NCBI GenBank assembly: GCA_030540495.1
Contig: JAUNWC010000024.1
Coordinates: 1 to 6,235, forward strand
DNA length: 6,235 bases
Reading direction: 5' to 3'
DNA from: Bacteroidota bacterium
GTDB taxonomy: Bacteria; Bacteroidota; Bacteroidia; Bacteroidales; P3
The translations under genes were made by a program, and so were the position numbers. Numbering within the stretch: the stretch's first letter is position 1; each line of letters starts with the position of its first letter. Shown here piece by piece: positions 4,868-6,235 of this stretch. The notes beneath the pieces were generated by a model. That model saw nothing but the letters and a program-made list of their open reading frames with translations, was not told the DNA's origin and ran no database searches.

Positions 4868-6235
4868 TTACTTTGTTAGAGATACATAATCTTCCAAGTC
4901 TTTTGGCTCAAAATTCATTATAAAGGCTTTTCTTTCGGCTACCTTTTCTTGTGCCATTTTGGTCATTAAGCGAGCAGAAGCAAGGAATTGCTCATCTCTA
5001 TCCGTATCCAAAATAAGCAAATGTGCCATTATAATATATCCTGCTATCTCTACTAAACGTCTTGAATTAAACTCGTGTGCCTCACTTGAAGAGCCAAACT
5101 CGTTAATTTTCTCTACACATTTTTCAAAATCCTCTCTTAAAGGCAGAAGAATATTTCTTAACTCTCGCAAAGCCTCCGTATTTTTGCCTGAAAGAGTTTG
5201 ATTTTCATATTCTTTTATTCTATTCAAATAACCTCCAGAGACTACTCCTCTAATAGCGGCAACTACTTGCAATTGAGATGTTCCTTCATAAATAGTTAAT
5301 ATTCTTGCATCTCTGTACATTCTTTCGCAAGGGTAGTCTTTCATAAAACCACTACCACCATATACTTGTATGCAATCGTATGTATTTTGATTTGCATATT
5401 CAGAGGAGAACAATTTCAACAAAGGAGTAAACATATCAGCCAAACGAGTATAGGTCTTCAATGTTTGTCTTTCCTCAGGCTCCAATTTTCTTTCTCTTGA
5501 TATGGCTTCATAAACCTTATATATATCCACACAGCGAGCAGTTTCATACAAAAGAGCACGAGTAGCATCAGTCTTTGCTCTCATCTTTGCAAGCATTTCT
5601 CTTACTTGTTGGAATTTTATAATAGGTTTGCCAAATTGCTCTCTTTCGTTAGCATATTGCAAAGCCTCTCTATAAGCCGCTTCGCTCAAACCCACACTTT
5701 GTGCACCAACACCAAGTCTTGCTCCGTTCATCAAAGACATAACGTATTTGATAAGACCAAGTTTTCTTTCTCCTACCAATTGTGCAGGTGCATTGTTGAA
5801 AACAAGTTCTCCTGTTGGCGAGCCGTGTATACCAAGTTTGTTTTCTGTTCTTCTTATTGTAACACCTCCGTCTCTTCTGTCATAAACAAAGTAAGAAAGT
5901 CCTCTACCATCAGTTGTACCTTCCTCTGAGCGAGCAAGAACAAGTTTTATATCAGCATCTCCGTTGGTAATAAAACGTTTTACTCCATTAAGTCTCCAAC
6001 AATTATTCTTTTCGTCAAAGGTTGCTTTCAAACGAACGCTTTGTAAATCAGAACCTGCATCTGGCTCAGTCAAATCCATAGAGCAAGTATATCCTTGATT
6101 TATCATAGGAAGATACTTATTCTTTATTTCCTCGTTAGCAAACTCATAAATAGTTTCAGCACAATCTTGCAATCCCCAAATATTAGCAAAACCACAATCT
6201 CCTCTTGAAACTATCTCTGCAGCCATTACGTATGG
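4868..6235 (-). CDS. Acyl-CoA dehydrogenase with C-terminal extension (partial, N-terminus outside window)
   Basis: An FAD flavoprotein that oxidises an acyl-CoA to the trans-2-enoyl-CoA and passes electrons to electron-transfer flavoprotein. The frame is open to the right edge, and the ATG at 6226 is internal: the codons before it read Pro-Tyr-Val, continuing the PYVMAAEIVSR stretch usual in this family. About 130-150 N-terminal residues are therefore missing. Numbered from Met 6226: signature 1 LTEPDAGSD at 52-60, KRFITNGDAD at 83-92, the flavin/dimer motif REQFGKPIIKFQ at 195-206, signature 2 QVYGGSGF at 287-294, and catalytic-base Glu314 in IYEGTSQLQ. Roughly 138 residues follow Glu314, far more than in the 380-400-aa short- and medium-chain enzymes. 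This is therefore the large class of roughly 560-600 aa common in Bacteroidales. Substrate chain length cannot be told. In relatives such genes often sit beside etfB/etfA, which would lie to the right of this window (inference). Confidence 0.95.
   Translation of the reverse strand, partial: PYVMAAEIVSRGDCGFANIWGLQDCAETIYEFANEEIKNKYLPMINQGYTCSMDLTEPDAGSDLQSVRLKATFDEKNNCWRLNGVKRFITNGDADIKLVLARSEEGTTDGRGLSYFVYDRRDGGVTIRRTENKLGIHGSPTGELVFNNAPAQLVGERKLGLIKYVMSLMNGARLGVGAQSVGLSEAAYREALQYANEREQFGKPIIKFQQVREMLAKMRAKTDATRALLYETARCVDIYKVYEAISRERKLEPEERQTLKTYTRLADMFTPLLKLFSSEYANQNTYDCIQVYGGSGFMKDYPCERMYRDARILTIYEGTSQLQVVAAIRGVVSGGYLNRIKEYENQTLSGKNTEALRELRNILLPLREDFEKCVEKINEFGSSSEAHEFNSRRLVEIAGYIIMAHLLILDTDRDEQFLASARLMTKMAQEKVAERKAFIMNFEPKDLEDYVSLTK

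Noticed and set aside
1..6235. CRISPR array, tRNA, rRNA or insertion sequence
   Set aside because: No regularly spaced repeats, no tRNA-like cloverleaf, no rRNA motifs and no transposase frame were seen on either strand.

Overview
This window looks like a piece of an AT-rich (by eye about one third G+C) chromosome from the phylum Bacteroidota, most likely order Bacteroidales. Three things point there. The dipeptidyl peptidase IV closely resembles, from memory, the Porphyromonas gingivalis enzyme. The two secreted proteins carry the Met-Lys-Lys...Ala-Gln signal peptides common in this phylum. Two sites match the Bacteroidota -7 promoter element TAnnTTTG, and Shine-Dalgarno sequences are weak. 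All five protein genes lie on the minus strand, so the window reads right to left.

Right side (6235 to 4868): the 3' part of a large acyl-CoA dehydrogenase whose N-terminus lies outside the window. It is followed by a compact 173-base gap. On the minus strand this gap holds two small perfect hairpins, a long AT-rich hairpin with a T-run (probable intrinsic terminator), and a Bacteroidota-type promoter that partly overlaps the terminator.

Middle (4694 to 1538): a secreted protein of unknown function followed after 49 bases by dipeptidyl peptidase IV. No terminator or clear promoter is visible between them, so they are probably co-transcribed. Both carry signal peptides, which suggests a periplasmic or surface role in peptide use.

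Left side (1518 to 1): an accessory module directly behind the peptidase gene. It has an N6-adenine DNA methyltransferase (EPSAGDG and NPPFG motifs) whose stop codon overlaps, as ATGA, the start of a second protein with a D-x9-E-x-K nuclease core. The second protein is cut by the window edge. Together they read as a type II restriction-modification pair of unknown specificity, with the methyltransferase first and the nuclease translationally coupled. The methyltransferase start is unsettled: a -7-like box and a 21-bp imperfect dyad lie between two candidate start codons and may be the promoter and operator (or a leader hairpin) that times expression of the pair. This module and its control region are the least ordinary part of the window. 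The other genes are mostly housekeeping or common Bacteroidales functions.
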